Made by a program: the position numbers and the translations under genes | Assembly (NCBI GenBank): GCA_964195485.1 | Contig: CAXMPG010000094.1 | Span: 1 to 26,894 of the forward strand | Source: CAJXZP01 sp964195485 | GTDB taxonomy: Bacteria > Bacteroidota > Bacteroidia > Flavobacteriales_G > Salibacteraceae | Direction of reading: 5' to 3' | DNA: 26,894 nt | Notes under the pieces: model-generated | What the model was told of the DNA's origin: nothing | Databases searched by the model: none | What the model saw: the letters and a program-made list of their open reading frames with translations, nothing else | Part shown: in pieces, positions 9,901 to 18,368 of the stretch | Layout of the letters: the number at the start of each line of letters is the position of its first letter | How positions within the stretch are numbered: position 1 is the stretch's first letter

Positions 9901-12900
9901 ATTAAGCGTAGGTGGCAACACAACTGTAACAAACTCAGGAGCGGGCACTTATAAAAGAATTTATTTAGGAAATTACGGAGATATCATTTTTAACGGGACT
10001 CTTAACATAGCAAATAATGCAACCGCAGTAAATTCTGAAATCTATTTGAACAATGGTTCAAACTCTTCAAATGAATATAAAGAGAACATCGTAATTTCTT
10101 CAACTAATGCATTAACTGACGGAATTCGTTTTGGAGAAAATTCAGGTTCAGCTACACTAGCATCCGGTAAAACAATTACCATTGGAGCTGGCGGATTTGT
10201 TGCAGGAACATTGCAATTTAGAAATTTCACTCAATTAGGAACAACAGCACAAAACATTACACTTACTGGCACAGGGTATTTATACAATTACAATGCATCA
10301 TGGGGCGGAAACGCAACATTTACGGCACCTAGATTCAATACACGAGGAACTACATATAGCGGTACTTCAGTTATTGAAAAAACTGGGACTACCAATGATG
10401 CCTCAAGTGGCGGAAATACATTTGTAGGTAATTCTACATTAACAAATAGCGGCTCAAGATATTTACTTATGGGTAATGGAACTTCAGATTCTTTTGGAGG
10501 AAACCTAACACTTACAAATATCGGAACCCACTATATGTACCTAGCACACAACTCAGTAGGCAACACCGTAGCAGGAAATTTAACCATTAACAATATAGGT
10601 TCAGGAAGTACAAATAATATTTACCTTTCAAATTCTTCAGCTTCTACCTTAACTGTTGCAGGTACAACCACTATAAACAATAACTCCTCTGCCATCAATT
10701 CAACCATTTATGTAGGAGATAATGGAGACCTTAATTTAAACGGTGATCTTGCTTTAAACAATACTTCTACTGGAGCTACCGGACAAATTCTTTTTGCAAA
10801 TAACACCAATTCTGCAATAACGGTAACAGGAAACACAACCGTTACAAATACAGGTTCTGGCGCTACTAAAAGAATATACCTAGGTAATTCTGGTGATGCA
10901 ATTTTTAATGGTACGCTTGATATTGTAAACAGTGCATCTGCAACTAATTCAGAGATCTACTTTAACAGAAATTCTGCCAGTGTAAACGCATACAATCAAA
11001 ACATTACCCTTGCAGCTACAAACGCTTCAAATGATGGAATTCGTTTCGGTGAAGGCGGTGGTACGTCTACTCTAGCTGCTGGTAAAACAATTAGTGTTTC
11101 AGCAGGTGGTTTCATTTCAGGATTACTACAATTCAGAAATTTCACCCAAGTTGGTGCTACACCACAAAATATTGTTCTAACAGGTACGGGATACATGTAC
11201 CACTATAATTCAAACTGGGGCGGTAACGTCACTTTTAAAGCGCCTCGTTTTAATACACGAGGAACTACCTTTAGCGGAACAAGTATAATAGAAAAAACAG
11301 GCGGTATTGGAGACGATGCCTCGTATGGTGGTAATACGTTTGTTGGTAATTCAACCATCACCAATAGTGGTAGCAAATACCTAATGTTTGGTAACGGTTC
11401 TGCCGATGTATTTCAAGCAAATGTAGACTTGATAAACTCAGGTTCAAGTCACTTTTATTTTGCGCGTGGTGGAGCAGGTCACTCCGTTGCTGGTAATCTA
11501 ACCGCAACGCACGGTCCATCTGGAACTTCTTCATATTCCATGATAATTGCAGATCAATCATCTGTTACATTGAATATTGGAGGAAACGTAAGCATAAACA
11601 CCAACGGAATAGGAAACGCACTTTACACGTATTTAGCTGAGAGAGCTGACGTTACCATTGGAGGAAATCTTTCCATAACCAATGCTGGTTCAGGAACCAC
11701 TTCTAATACCATGCTTGCCAACCAAAGAGAATCTTCAATAGTTGTAAACGGAACAACAACCATTTTAAACAGCAATACTTCATCTGTAAATAGCTATGTT
11801 TACCTAGGTAATCAAGGAGATATGACGTTCAACAACTCCTTAGATATTACCAATAACTCTGGCGCAACAAATTCAGTGATTTATGCTAACCAAAGTGGTA
11901 ATAGTTCAAACAACTACAATGGTAATATAACCGTATCATCAAATCACGTAGCATGTGATGGTGTTCGTTTTGGCCAAAATGGTGGTAACGGAACCTTAGC
12001 GAATGGTAAGTCAATTACCATCCCAGGGGTAGATGCCTTAAACTTTTTAGGAGGCCAGCTTCGTTTCAGAAATTTCACTCAAATTGGAAACACGCCACAT
12101 TCGTTTGAACTTGCTTCCACAGCTTCATTCATTTACAACCACAACTCCAACTGGGGAGGAAACGTAAGTTTTATTTCACCTAGAATATATGTACGTGAGT
12201 CTTCATTTGCTGGAACGGCTTACATTGAAAAAACAGGTGCTTCAACTGATTATTCATATGGTGGAAATACATTCTCCGGAAATACCCAATTAATCAATAA
12301 TAACACGGCATCTAACGGAGACTTTTATATTGCACAAGATTCTTCTTGTAGTTTTGGTGGAGATTTAACATTGAAAAACACAGGTGCATATGGTACTCTT
12401 GTATTTGCATCAGAGCCAGGCACCTATCCTATTGCTGGAAATCTTACTCTTGAAAACATACCAACAGGGACTGGAAATCAATATTTATATTTCGGAAACA
12501 ATAATTCGGCAAATATCAACATCGCGGGAATCGCAACTATAAAAAACAAAGCTACTTCTACGGCCGCAACACAAAACCTATATATTGCCAATAGAGGAAC
12601 CCTAACTATTGCTGGAAACACAACCGTTGAAAACAGTGGTACAGGTGGAGCATCTAAAAACCTATACTTAGGTAACCTTGGCGATATCAATTTTGGCGGT
12701 GACTTAAGCTTATTAAACTCTTCAACAGCTACCTCAGCGCAATTGATTCTTGCTTCTAATTCGGCATCTACGGTTACTATCTCTGGTAACACTTCATTGA
12801 CTAATACCGGTGCAGGTGCTTATAAGCGGGTTTACTTTGGTGATTACGGTGACATTACATTTAATGGCACCCTTGACATGGTGAATAATGCATCGGCAAC

Positions 12901-15900
12901 TAATTCTGAAATATTTTTAAACTATAGAAGTTCTAGTGTAAACACCTATAACGGAAATATTACCCTTACATCTAATAGTACTTCATGTGATGGTTATCAT
13001 TTTGGTACACAAGGTGGTTCAGGTACATTAGCAGCCACAAAAACAATTTCAATTCCCGGTGTTGATGCTACAAACTTTATTGGTGGAGACCTTTACTTTA
13101 AAAACTTCACCCAAGTTGGAGCAACTGCTCAATCGTTTGAGTTAGCACCAACAGCCAGATATATTTATACTAATAATTCAAACTGGGGTGGTGATGTGAT
13201 TTTTAGTGCACCAAGAATTTACACTAGAAACACTACCTATAATGGAACTGCCGCATTAACTAAATCAGGTGCTATTGATAATGATAATTGCCCAGGTGGA
13301 AACACCTTTGTAGGCAACACTACATTAACAAATAATGGATCTAGATACTTCTTAATGGGTAACGGTTCTCCTGATGTATTCCAAGCAAACTTAGCTGTTG
13401 TTATCGCTGGGTCTCATCACTTGTACCTTGCGTACAGCTCTGCAGGAAATAGCATTGCAGGTAATTTAACAACAACAAATTCAGCTACAGGTACAGGTGA
13501 TTACAGAATGTATATTGCCACAGGTACTTCTTCAAGTCTTACCATTGGTGGAAACACTACTATAACTAATAACGGAACAGGCAAAACACTTCGCACCTAT
13601 TTTGGTGGAAATGGAGATATAACTATGGGAGGCAACTTAATGGCTATAAATTCTGGAACAGGAACCGCTTCTCACATTTCAATAGCCAATGACGGTAATA
13701 GTACTTTATCTGTGGGAGGCACCTCAACCATAACAAATAACAATACAGCGAGTACTTCTAACCGTATCTACTTAGGATATTCTGGAGACATTACTTTTGG
13801 AAATGATCTTGCCATCGTAAATAACGCAGGCTCTAACGAATCTGAAGTGTATTTAAATTACACAAGTACTAGTGCAAACACTTTTAATGGCAACATTACG
13901 GTCTCAACACTCAATACAACATCAGATGGAATTCTATTCGGATATGGCGGTGGTTCTTCTACCCTAGCAGCAAACAAAACCATTTCAGTTCCAGGCGTTG
14001 ACGCTACCAACTTTACAGGTGGTCAATTGTATTTCCGAAACTTCACTCAAGTTGGAGCTACTGCTCAATCTATTGAACTTGGAGCTAGCGCAACATACAT
14101 TTATAACAGAAATTCAAATTGGGGTGGTAATGTAGATTTTAAATCACCACGAACATATACACGTAGTTCTCTATTTGGTGGTGACGCAACCTTTACTAAA
14201 ACAGGTAGCGTTTATGATGGTAGCTATGGTGACAACACTTTTGCAGGAACAGCTACTTTCACACACCTAGGTACAGGAACATGGAGAACCGCATACAATG
14301 TAGGAAATGATTACAATGGTAATCTTGAGTTAACAAAATCCTCTACTGGTAGTTTTGAGCCAGCTTATAATACCACAAACACGGTGGCTGGTGATATTAC
14401 TGTAAACGCAAATTCAACAATAAGAATTGGCACTGGTGGAGGTGGGAGAATTGTTTTTGACGGAACAACTGCTCAAAGTATTAATACTATTGGAGCTACT
14501 CCTACTCCAGAATTTAGAGATATTGAAACAAGTAATGCAAATCATGACATTACTTTAAACACACCGCTAATTATTCTTTCGGTATTAGACTTAAACCAAG
14601 GTAATTTGATTACCTCGGCAACAAACAAAGTATATATGAACGACAACAGTTCTGTTTCTTCTGTGTCAAACAACGCTTTTGTTGATGGTCCATTGGTTAA
14701 AATTGGTAATGATGCCTTTACTTTCCCTGTGGGAGATAACGGAGTATATGCACCAATTACAATGACTAACCCTTCTTGGAGTTCTGCACAATTTGAAGGT
14801 CAGTACTTCAATGTTTCTCCTGAAATTGCTGGTTTTGATACTACTGCAACGAGCTCAGGTTTGGACAAAATTTCAGATAATGAGTATTGGGTTCTAAACA
14901 GACTATACAGTACCAACAACGTTAGAGTTTCTATTGGATGGAATACTGCTCGTAGTGGTGATATGGGAACAGGTACCTTGTGTGACTTGCGTATTGCTTG
15001 TTGGAACGGGTCAAAATGGACCAATGAAGGTAACGGAGGAGCGACAGGAACAGCAGCCAACGGAATGGTTATTACTGGTACCAGTAAAAATTGTTCTACA
15101 TCTACACCAATTACATCTTGGACAAATGGCTACCCAATTACATTGGCCAGTGATTATAATTTTATTACTTGGGATGGTTCAGGATATAACGGTGGAAGTG
15201 GAACTGCTGGTGCACCTAACACGGCTGACGGAGGTAGAGTTTTGAAAGTTTTTGCTCCAGGTGCAGTAGCAACCAGCAATGCTTCATTAGATAAAATTAT
15301 TGTAACCCCTGCAGGTAAACTTACTATTGCGGATGGCGTTGCTATAACTGTTAGCGGAAGCATTGAGAACAAAGGGGAGATTACCATTGAGAGTAGCGGG
15401 TCTTTAGTTCAAACATCTGCTGGTGTTAACGAAAACTCGGGTTCAGGTTCGTATATCTTAAATAAAACGGGTAATAATTCTAATCTATCCTATAACATCT
15501 GGTCTTCACCAATGCAAAACTCCAGTTTAACTTCAGTTTTTTCTGGATCAAACGCATGTGACATATGGGCTTTTGACGCTACTAATCAAGCATGGAGCTA
15601 CGATTTCGCTGTCGGATACTCTACTACTTGTAACGGTGCTGCCGTAACATTTGGAGCATCGAGCGTGATTTCTGGAGGGGACGGAATAATGGATAACGGA
15701 CGAGGATATTTTGTGCCAGGAGCGGTTATTTCTTCTAAACAATTTACGGGAACAGTGAATAACGGTGATATTAGTATTCCAATAAAAACAACGAGTCTTG
15801 GACATCAAGCACTTTGGGATGATGACGACTGGAATTTAGTTGGAAATCCTTACCCAAGTGGATTAGATGCTTCTGCTTTCTGGACGGAGAATGCCATAAA

Positions 15901-16909
15901 CAATACTAGAATTACTAATGCCATTTATTTTTGGGATGATGCCGGTACGGGTACTGGATACAACCAAAATGCAGATTACGCTTCATGGAATCAAATGGGT
16001 GGTCTAAATTCAGGTAACTCAGGAACTCTTCCTAGTGGAACAATTGGTAGCGGACAAGGTTTTTGGGTTGTGGGTAACGCAAATACCAACTTAGAATTTA
16101 AAAACAGTATGAGAACTGGTACTAACGACCAATTCTTTAAAGCCAACAGTACCGATGAAAAGCATTTAGCTTGGATTAGCGTAGAAACCGCTACTGGGTT
16201 TACAAACAACATCCTATTAGGGTATTCAAAAAATACGACAGATTCGATTGATGCATTGTATGACGCGCATAAATTACTGGGTAATTCTCATGTAAGATTT
16301 GCCTCTATGATTAACGGAGAAGAATTTGCGATTCAAGGGTTCGAGGCTGTGAATGTTGGAAGTTCTAAAGCTATTCCATTAGCTTTATTTACAGATGCTT
16401 CTGGAGTTCATACGTTCTCAAAATACAAAACTGAAAACATTTCTAGCAACATCAAAATCTATCTTAGAGATTTAGTTACTGGAATTACGCATGATTTAGC
16501 TACCGGTGATTATACCGTTACTTTAAACGGTAATCAAGAGTATTTAAATCGTTTCGAGATTGTATTTGAAAACAACATCAATGTTGCAAATGGTGGTAAA
16601 GGAACTAAAGGTAATCCAAATGGAGCCGATACAACTACAACTACCGTAACTGGAATTGATAACAATGCAGACGCAAACGACTTCTTATTATTAAGTAATG
16701 AGTCAGGTTACACTTTACTTAACGACAATGGTATTACAGGAACTATTCAAGTAATGGACCTAACCGGTAAAGTAGTTTGGGCAATTCATAATATCAGCCA
16801 AACGAATACAGTAAACATTGACTTAAATAACGTGAGCTCTGGTCTATACATCTTAGAAGTTACAGATGGCAATTCAAGAATTTACCAAAACAAAATATTA
16901 AAGCCATAA
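6992..16909 (+). CDS. Giant repeat-rich T9SS-secreted surface protein (3305 aa)
   Basis: The protein starts with a signal peptide (residues 1-21, hydrophobic LLVFLISLLAL, cleavage near LQA-A). Residues about 30-2490 are Asn/Thr/Gly/Ser-rich coils of roughly 29 residues with the pattern 'ggnltinnsgtgt..riYLgnyGdi', typical of a parallel beta-helix. They are organised in eight larger units marked by a FTQ motif at residues 274, 525, 830, 1079, 1384, 1695, 2039 and 2351. Residues about 2500-3225 are non-repetitive, with motifs common in flavobacterial surface proteins (FPVGDNGVYAPIT, NLVGNPYPS, GQGFWV). Residues 3230-3305 are a type A T9SS sorting domain (MDLTGKVVW, LNNVSSGLYIL). It is therefore predicted to be exported by Sec, then T9SS, and anchored or released at the surface. 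A role in adhesion, gliding or matrix is plausible but not shown. No enzyme motif was seen. The frame is intact over 9.9 kb, so it is under coding selection. Confidence 0.93.
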   Translation: MKILLVFLISLLALSNSNLQAANRYWIAGANSNFNNTTNWSTSSGGAAGASVPTTGDFVYFNGSGAGNCTFDIDVNFDGIRTTGYTGQIDLAGFTFNPAVSNVASCRFENGTIIDSDASSEVSFNTSGTVTFSGTTFHTPITGVAGRLEFNGGVFNNPVTVEDNGGSSVNGAGGCTFNANFKVTNSGTSYFLMGYYNPDIFNGDVTLLNTSTSRIRMGYNALGTEFNGNVSLGSTNGSGVWFGESGGTFELADTKAISINGIGFSKGDLRFKGFTQTGTTAQNLTLTGTALIYFENGTTFNANISATAPRILLNGTSFVGTSNFTKTGPSDDNCPGGNTFTGNAIIINNGTGNFRLGYSTSDTFIGNLTLNNTSTSGLYLAYGSSGNTIGGNLTLNNSGTGTSSYLIMANNTSSELTITGTTIVTNNSTASSTNRVYLGNQGDITFNNDLTIINNAGSQNAEVFCNDNVNSNNTYNGNITISATHVSSDGIRFGQNNGSGTLATAKTVSIGVGGFIAGTLQFRNFTQTGTTAQNINLTGTGYLYNYNASWGGNATFTAPRFNTRGTTYSGTSVIEKTGATNDASVGGNTFIGNTTLTNSGTGYLLMGNGASDAFNANLILANTGTYNLYLAYNSIGNTVNGNLTVNNLASGTNAYVYIASASFSSLNVTGNTSITNAATANNGRVLFAENGDVTLGGSLTINNASSGNRGYTYLANGSNATLTIAGNTSVTNSGAGTTKRVYLGNYGDVTFTGTLNIANNATATNSEVYANHSSASVNTYNDDITISSSTALTDGIRFGESSGSATLASGKTITIGAGGFVAGTLQFRNFTQIGNTAHNFTLTGTGYFYNYDASWGGDVTITAPRFNTRGTTYSGTSIIEKTGASDDYSYGGNTFVGNSTLTNSGSRLLLMGNGASDAFNANLILNNIGAHNLYLAHNSAGNTIAGTLTINNNSTGTNAHVYLATNTVSSLSVGGNTTVTNSGAGTYKRIYLGNYGDIIFNGTLNIANNATAVNSEIYLNNGSNSSNEYKENIVISSTNALTDGIRFGENSGSATLASGKTITIGAGGFVAGTLQFRNFTQLGTTAQNITLTGTGYLYNYNASWGGNATFTAPRFNTRGTTYSGTSVIEKTGTTNDASSGGNTFVGNSTLTNSGSRYLLMGNGTSDSFGGNLTLTNIGTHYMYLAHNSVGNTVAGNLTINNIGSGSTNNIYLSNSSASTLTVAGTTTINNNSSAINSTIYVGDNGDLNLNGDLALNNTSTGATGQILFANNTNSAITVTGNTTVTNTGSGATKRIYLGNSGDAIFNGTLDIVNSASATNSEIYFNRNSASVNAYNQNITLAATNASNDGIRFGEGGGTSTLAAGKTISVSAGGFISGLLQFRNFTQVGATPQNIVLTGTGYMYHYNSNWGGNVTFKAPRFNTRGTTFSGTSIIEKTGGIGDDASYGGNTFVGNSTITNSGSKYLMFGNGSADVFQANVDLINSGSSHFYFARGGAGHSVAGNLTATHGPSGTSSYSMIIADQSSVTLNIGGNVSINTNGIGNALYTYLAERADVTIGGNLSITNAGSGTTSNTMLANQRESSIVVNGTTTILNSNTSSVNSYVYLGNQGDMTFNNSLDITNNSGATNSVIYANQSGNSSNNYNGNITVSSNHVACDGVRFGQNGGNGTLANGKSITIPGVDALNFLGGQLRFRNFTQIGNTPHSFELASTASFIYNHNSNWGGNVSFISPRIYVRESSFAGTAYIEKTGASTDYSYGGNTFSGNTQLINNNTASNGDFYIAQDSSCSFGGDLTLKNTGAYGTLVFASEPGTYPIAGNLTLENIPTGTGNQYLYFGNNNSANINIAGIATIKNKATSTAATQNLYIANRGTLTIAGNTTVENSGTGGASKNLYLGNLGDINFGGDLSLLNSSTATSAQLILASNSASTVTISGNTSLTNTGAGAYKRVYFGDYGDITFNGTLDMVNNASATNSEIFLNYRSSSVNTYNGNITLTSNSTSCDGYHFGTQGGSGTLAATKTISIPGVDATNFIGGDLYFKNFTQVGATAQSFELAPTARYIYTNNSNWGGDVIFSAPRIYTRNTTYNGTAALTKSGAIDNDNCPGGNTFVGNTTLTNNGSRYFLMGNGSPDVFQANLAVVIAGSHHLYLAYSSAGNSIAGNLTTTNSATGTGDYRMYIATGTSSSLTIGGNTTITNNGTGKTLRTYFGGNGDITMGGNLMAINSGTGTASHISIANDGNSTLSVGGTSTITNNNTASTSNRIYLGYSGDITFGNDLAIVNNAGSNESEVYLNYTSTSANTFNGNITVSTLNTTSDGILFGYGGGSSTLAANKTISVPGVDATNFTGGQLYFRNFTQVGATAQSIELGASATYIYNRNSNWGGNVDFKSPRTYTRSSLFGGDATFTKTGSVYDGSYGDNTFAGTATFTHLGTGTWRTAYNVGNDYNGNLELTKSSTGSFEPAYNTTNTVAGDITVNANSTIRIGTGGGGRIVFDGTTAQSINTIGATPTPEFRDIETSNANHDITLNTPLIILSVLDLNQGNLITSATNKVYMNDNSSVSSVSNNAFVDGPLVKIGNDAFTFPVGDNGVYAPITMTNPSWSSAQFEGQYFNVSPEIAGFDTTATSSGLDKISDNEYWVLNRLYSTNNVRVSIGWNTARSGDMGTGTLCDLRIACWNGSKWTNEGNGGATGTAANGMVITGTSKNCSTSTPITSWTNGYPITLASDYNFITWDGSGYNGGSGTAGAPNTADGGRVLKVFAPGAVATSNASLDKIIVTPAGKLTIADGVAITVSGSIENKGEITIESSGSLVQTSAGVNENSGSGSYILNKTGNNSNLSYNIWSSPMQNSSLTSVFSGSNACDIWAFDATNQAWSYDFAVGYSTTCNGAAVTFGASSVISGGDGIMDNGRGYFVPGAVISSKQFTGTVNNGDISIPIKTTSLGHQALWDDDDWNLVGNPYPSGLDASAFWTENAINNTRITNAIYFWDDAGTGTGYNQNADYASWNQMGGLNSGNSGTLPSGTIGSGQGFWVVGNANTNLEFKNSMRTGTNDQFFKANSTDEKHLAWISVETATGFTNNILLGYSKNTTDSIDALYDAHKLLGNSHVRFASMINGEEFAIQGFEAVNVGSSKAIPLALFTDASGVHTFSKYKTENISSNIKIYLRDLVTGITHDLATGDYTVTLNGNQEYLNRFEIVFENNINVANGGKGTKGNPNGADTTTTTVTGIDNNADANDFLLLSNESGYTLLNDNGITGTIQVMDLTGKVVWAIHNISQTNTVNIDLNNVSSGLYILEVTDGNSRIYQNKILKP
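8609..8743 (+). repeat. Near-identical 135-bp coding repeat, copy 1
   Basis: This copy in unit 2 matches 10271-10405 in unit 4. The first 117 bases (8609-8725) are identical including synonymous positions, then one G/A difference (Ala/Thr), then 17 more identical bases. The intervening unit 3 differs at many third positions. Confidence 0.92.
9401..9444 (+). repeat. 44-bp exact coding repeat (unit 3), partner at 10148-10191
   Basis: Bases 9401-9444 and 10148-10191 are identical and encode the SATLASGKTITIGAG segment in units 3 and 4. Synonymous sites are shared too, so this pair also looks recently exchanged. Confidence 0.88.
10271..10405 (+). repeat. Near-identical 135-bp coding repeat, copy 2
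   Basis: Partner of 8609-8743, in direct orientation about 1.66 kb downstream, with a single mismatch at 10388. Identity ends sharply on both sides, which fits recent unequal recombination or gene conversion. Confidence 0.92.
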
Positions 16910-16930
16910 GGCCTTACGTATGTGTGCGTA

Positions 16931-16967
16931 AAAAATAGCCATGAATGTTAAATTCATGGCTATTTTT
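16931..16967 (+). terminator. Strong terminator after the giant gene
   Basis: A 16-bp perfect inverted repeat (16931-16946, aaaaatagccatgaat, with 16952-16967) surrounds the 5-base loop gttaa. It is A-rich on the left and T-rich on the right, so it could work in both directions, which would suit the convergent operon at 17222. Confidence 0.9.
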
Positions 16968-17182
16968 AATTTACGATTCAATTCTATTAACAATAAGGTT
17001 ATAGTAGTAGTAACTAGCATTATATGCGCTAGTTTAGCGTTATCATTAATTATTCGGAGTGATCACCACGTTTATTTTAATCACTTCATTTAAACAACAC
17101 AACCTACTCCTACTCTACGCAGGTTAACATCTGTTAGGCATTAGGGTTTTAAAACAACGCTAAATGAAGGTTAGTGAAAATT
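16968..17182. other. Intergenic region between convergent transcription units
   Basis: No gene is visible. There is a 7-bp inverted repeat (aactagc 17012-17018, gctagtt 17028-17034) with a 9-base spacer and a looser one near 17059-17086. Neither has a T-tract good enough to call. Confidence 0.5.
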
Positions 17183-17213
17183 GCGGGTATCTCTTGTGGT
17201 GGGTGATGCCCGC
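17183..17213 (-). terminator. Probable terminator of the porin/FMN operon
   Basis: Read on the minus strand, GCGGG pairs with CCCGC, with three further pairs beyond one mismatch. This is followed by AATTTTC. It begins nine bases after the stop codon of the last gene in the operon. The T-tract is short. Confidence 0.45.
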
Positions 17214-17221
17214 CTTATTAT

Positions 17222-17740
17222 TTATCGCAATACTTCATTCTTTCGGCTTAAATCTCTTAACACCAACACCACCAATACTGCAAAAGATACGTGCATTAAT
17301 GTACCCGAAATCATTACTACATATTTCATCCATCCATATCCTAACCACATCAACCAAATACCACCAAAAGTGGTTACAGTAGACAATAGCGGCTCAATGG
17401 TTAGCACCTTTTTTAGAAAGTTACTGTAAGAGGAGAACATAAAAATTCCACCTAACGCAAAAAAGATTAATGAAAAAGAAACCACATGTCCATGGACTAA
17501 AGTTAAAATGGCTTTTTCGGGTTTTTTAAACTTCATTTCTAAAGCATCTAAATCGTTTTCGTTTCCTAAGTATTGCTCTTCAATACCTCCCGAACTTACA
17601 CCAGTAGATTTACTGATATAAACCAATCCAGTAACATAACCAAAGGATAACACTAACACAAACACCGTTAAAAACTGCTTAGCCCACTTAGGTAGTTTAC
17701 CTAATAATCCCGAAATATTTAGTTCTTCTACTTCATTCAT
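17222..17740 (-). CDS. Four-helix inner-membrane protein with intramembrane histidines
   Basis: A 172-residue protein with a soluble N-terminus and four predicted transmembrane helices at about 22-42, 78-102, 117-137 and 140-161. Helix 2 begins LVHGHVVSFSLIFFALGG and carries His83 and His85; helix 4 carries His150. Histidines placed this way are often haem b ligands in small membrane cytochromes, but I cannot confirm haem binding here. Its start codon overlaps the stop of the upstream FMN-binding gene (ATGA, 17737-17740), so the two are translationally coupled and very likely work together. It may be the membrane electron donor or acceptor for the flavoprotein. I do not recognise a named family with certainty. 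Confidence 0.85.
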   Translation of the reverse strand: MNEVEELNISGLLGKLPKWAKQFLTVFVLVLSFGYVTGLVYISKSTGVSSGGIEEQYLGNENDLDALEMKFKKPEKAILTLVHGHVVSFSLIFFALGGIFMFSSYSNFLKKVLTIEPLLSTVTTFGGIWLMWLGYGWMKYVVMISGTLMHVSFAVLVVLVLRDLSRKNEVLR

Positions 17741-18285
17741 AACTCACTCATTAATTGCGTAATGCTCTTTACTCCTTTGGTAAGAGCCAAATAAGAAATG
17801 GTAGCGCCAGATATACCTTGAATATCGGTATCTATGGTTATTGCCGATTTTGAGTTTTTCCCCTCAAATTGGCGTAGCCACCTTTTTGAACCAATTTCAC
17901 CGCCATAATCTTCTCTATATTGCAAAATACGCACAGCTTTAATAACCATTTTTTGGTCATAGTAAACGGCATAATCAAAATACTCAAACTTACTTCGTCC
18001 TTTAGCCAGTATTATGTACCCTATTTGATTCGCACCTAACTGAATTTTAAACACTCCCTGAACTCCGAATTTCGAAAACAGAGATTTTTCATTTTCGTTT
18101 AGCGCTTTACTTATTATTACTCCTTCGCCTCCCCATAACTGAACAATTTCTTTGTTTATCTTCTTCTTAAACGAAGGGGGGATTTCGGTTATATCCATCC
18201 ATGAAACCAAACCAATGAAAAGTGAAAAAGTCAGAGTCATTAAGACCCCAACTTTCAAAGAATATTTTTTTAAGCTAATTTTCAT
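17737..18285 (-). CDS. Membrane-anchored FMN-binding domain protein
   Basis: A 182-residue protein with an N-terminal signal anchor (about residues 11-29, VGVLMTLTFSLFIGLVSWM), so its body faces the periplasm. The C-terminal half is an FMN_bind domain as in RnfG/NqrC. It holds a flavinylation motif, DIQGISGATIS, in which Thr162 of SGAT is the expected site for covalent FMN attachment by an ApbE transferase. The segment GYIILAKGRSKF...YAVYYD gives the usual beta-sheet core. The family carries electrons across or along the cytoplasmic membrane. It overlaps the downstream four-helix protein by four bases and lies 83 bases after the porin gene, all on one strand. No apbE gene is visible in this window. 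The substrate is unknown. Confidence 0.9.
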   Translation of the reverse strand: MKISLKKYSLKVGVLMTLTFSLFIGLVSWMDITEIPPSFKKKINKEIVQLWGGEGVIISKALNENEKSLFSKFGVQGVFKIQLGANQIGYIILAKGRSKFEYFDYAVYYDQKMVIKAVRILQYREDYGGEIGSKRWLRQFEGKNSKSAITIDTDIQGISGATISYLALTKGVKSITQLMSEL

Positions 18286-18368
18286 GCTAAATTATTTACA
18301 TCCAGTACAAAATATTTGTGGAATATTTTATTCCTATATTTCGAGTACGATACCTATTAGGGCCCGAA

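Larger units (their letters stand above)
7400..14290 (+). repeat. Eight higher-order coding repeats inside the giant protein
   Basis: Each unit contains a block 'dGirFG..gGsgTLa..KtisI...GgfvaGtLqFrnFTQ.G.Ta' followed by 'NwGGnv.f.apR..tR.t.y.Gta..eKtG', 'GGNTFvGN..ltNsGs.yllmGn' and a variable number of 29-residue coils. The FTQ codons lie at 7811, 8564, 9479, 10226, 11141, 12074, 13106 and 14042. Successive spacings are 251, 305, 249, 305, 311, 344 and 312 residues. Differences of about 29 or 56 residues fit gain or loss of one or two coils. Outer limits are approximate. Confidence 0.85.

Noticed and set aside
8609..10405. CRISPR-like direct repeats
   Set aside because: The repeats are long, coding, in frame and separated by coding sequence of unequal length, with no spacers and no cas genes.
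17164..17429. Two overlapping plus-strand frames near 17164-17429
   Set aside because: They are antisense to the four-helix membrane protein gene, which has clear helices and translational coupling; the plus-strand frames lack any domain.
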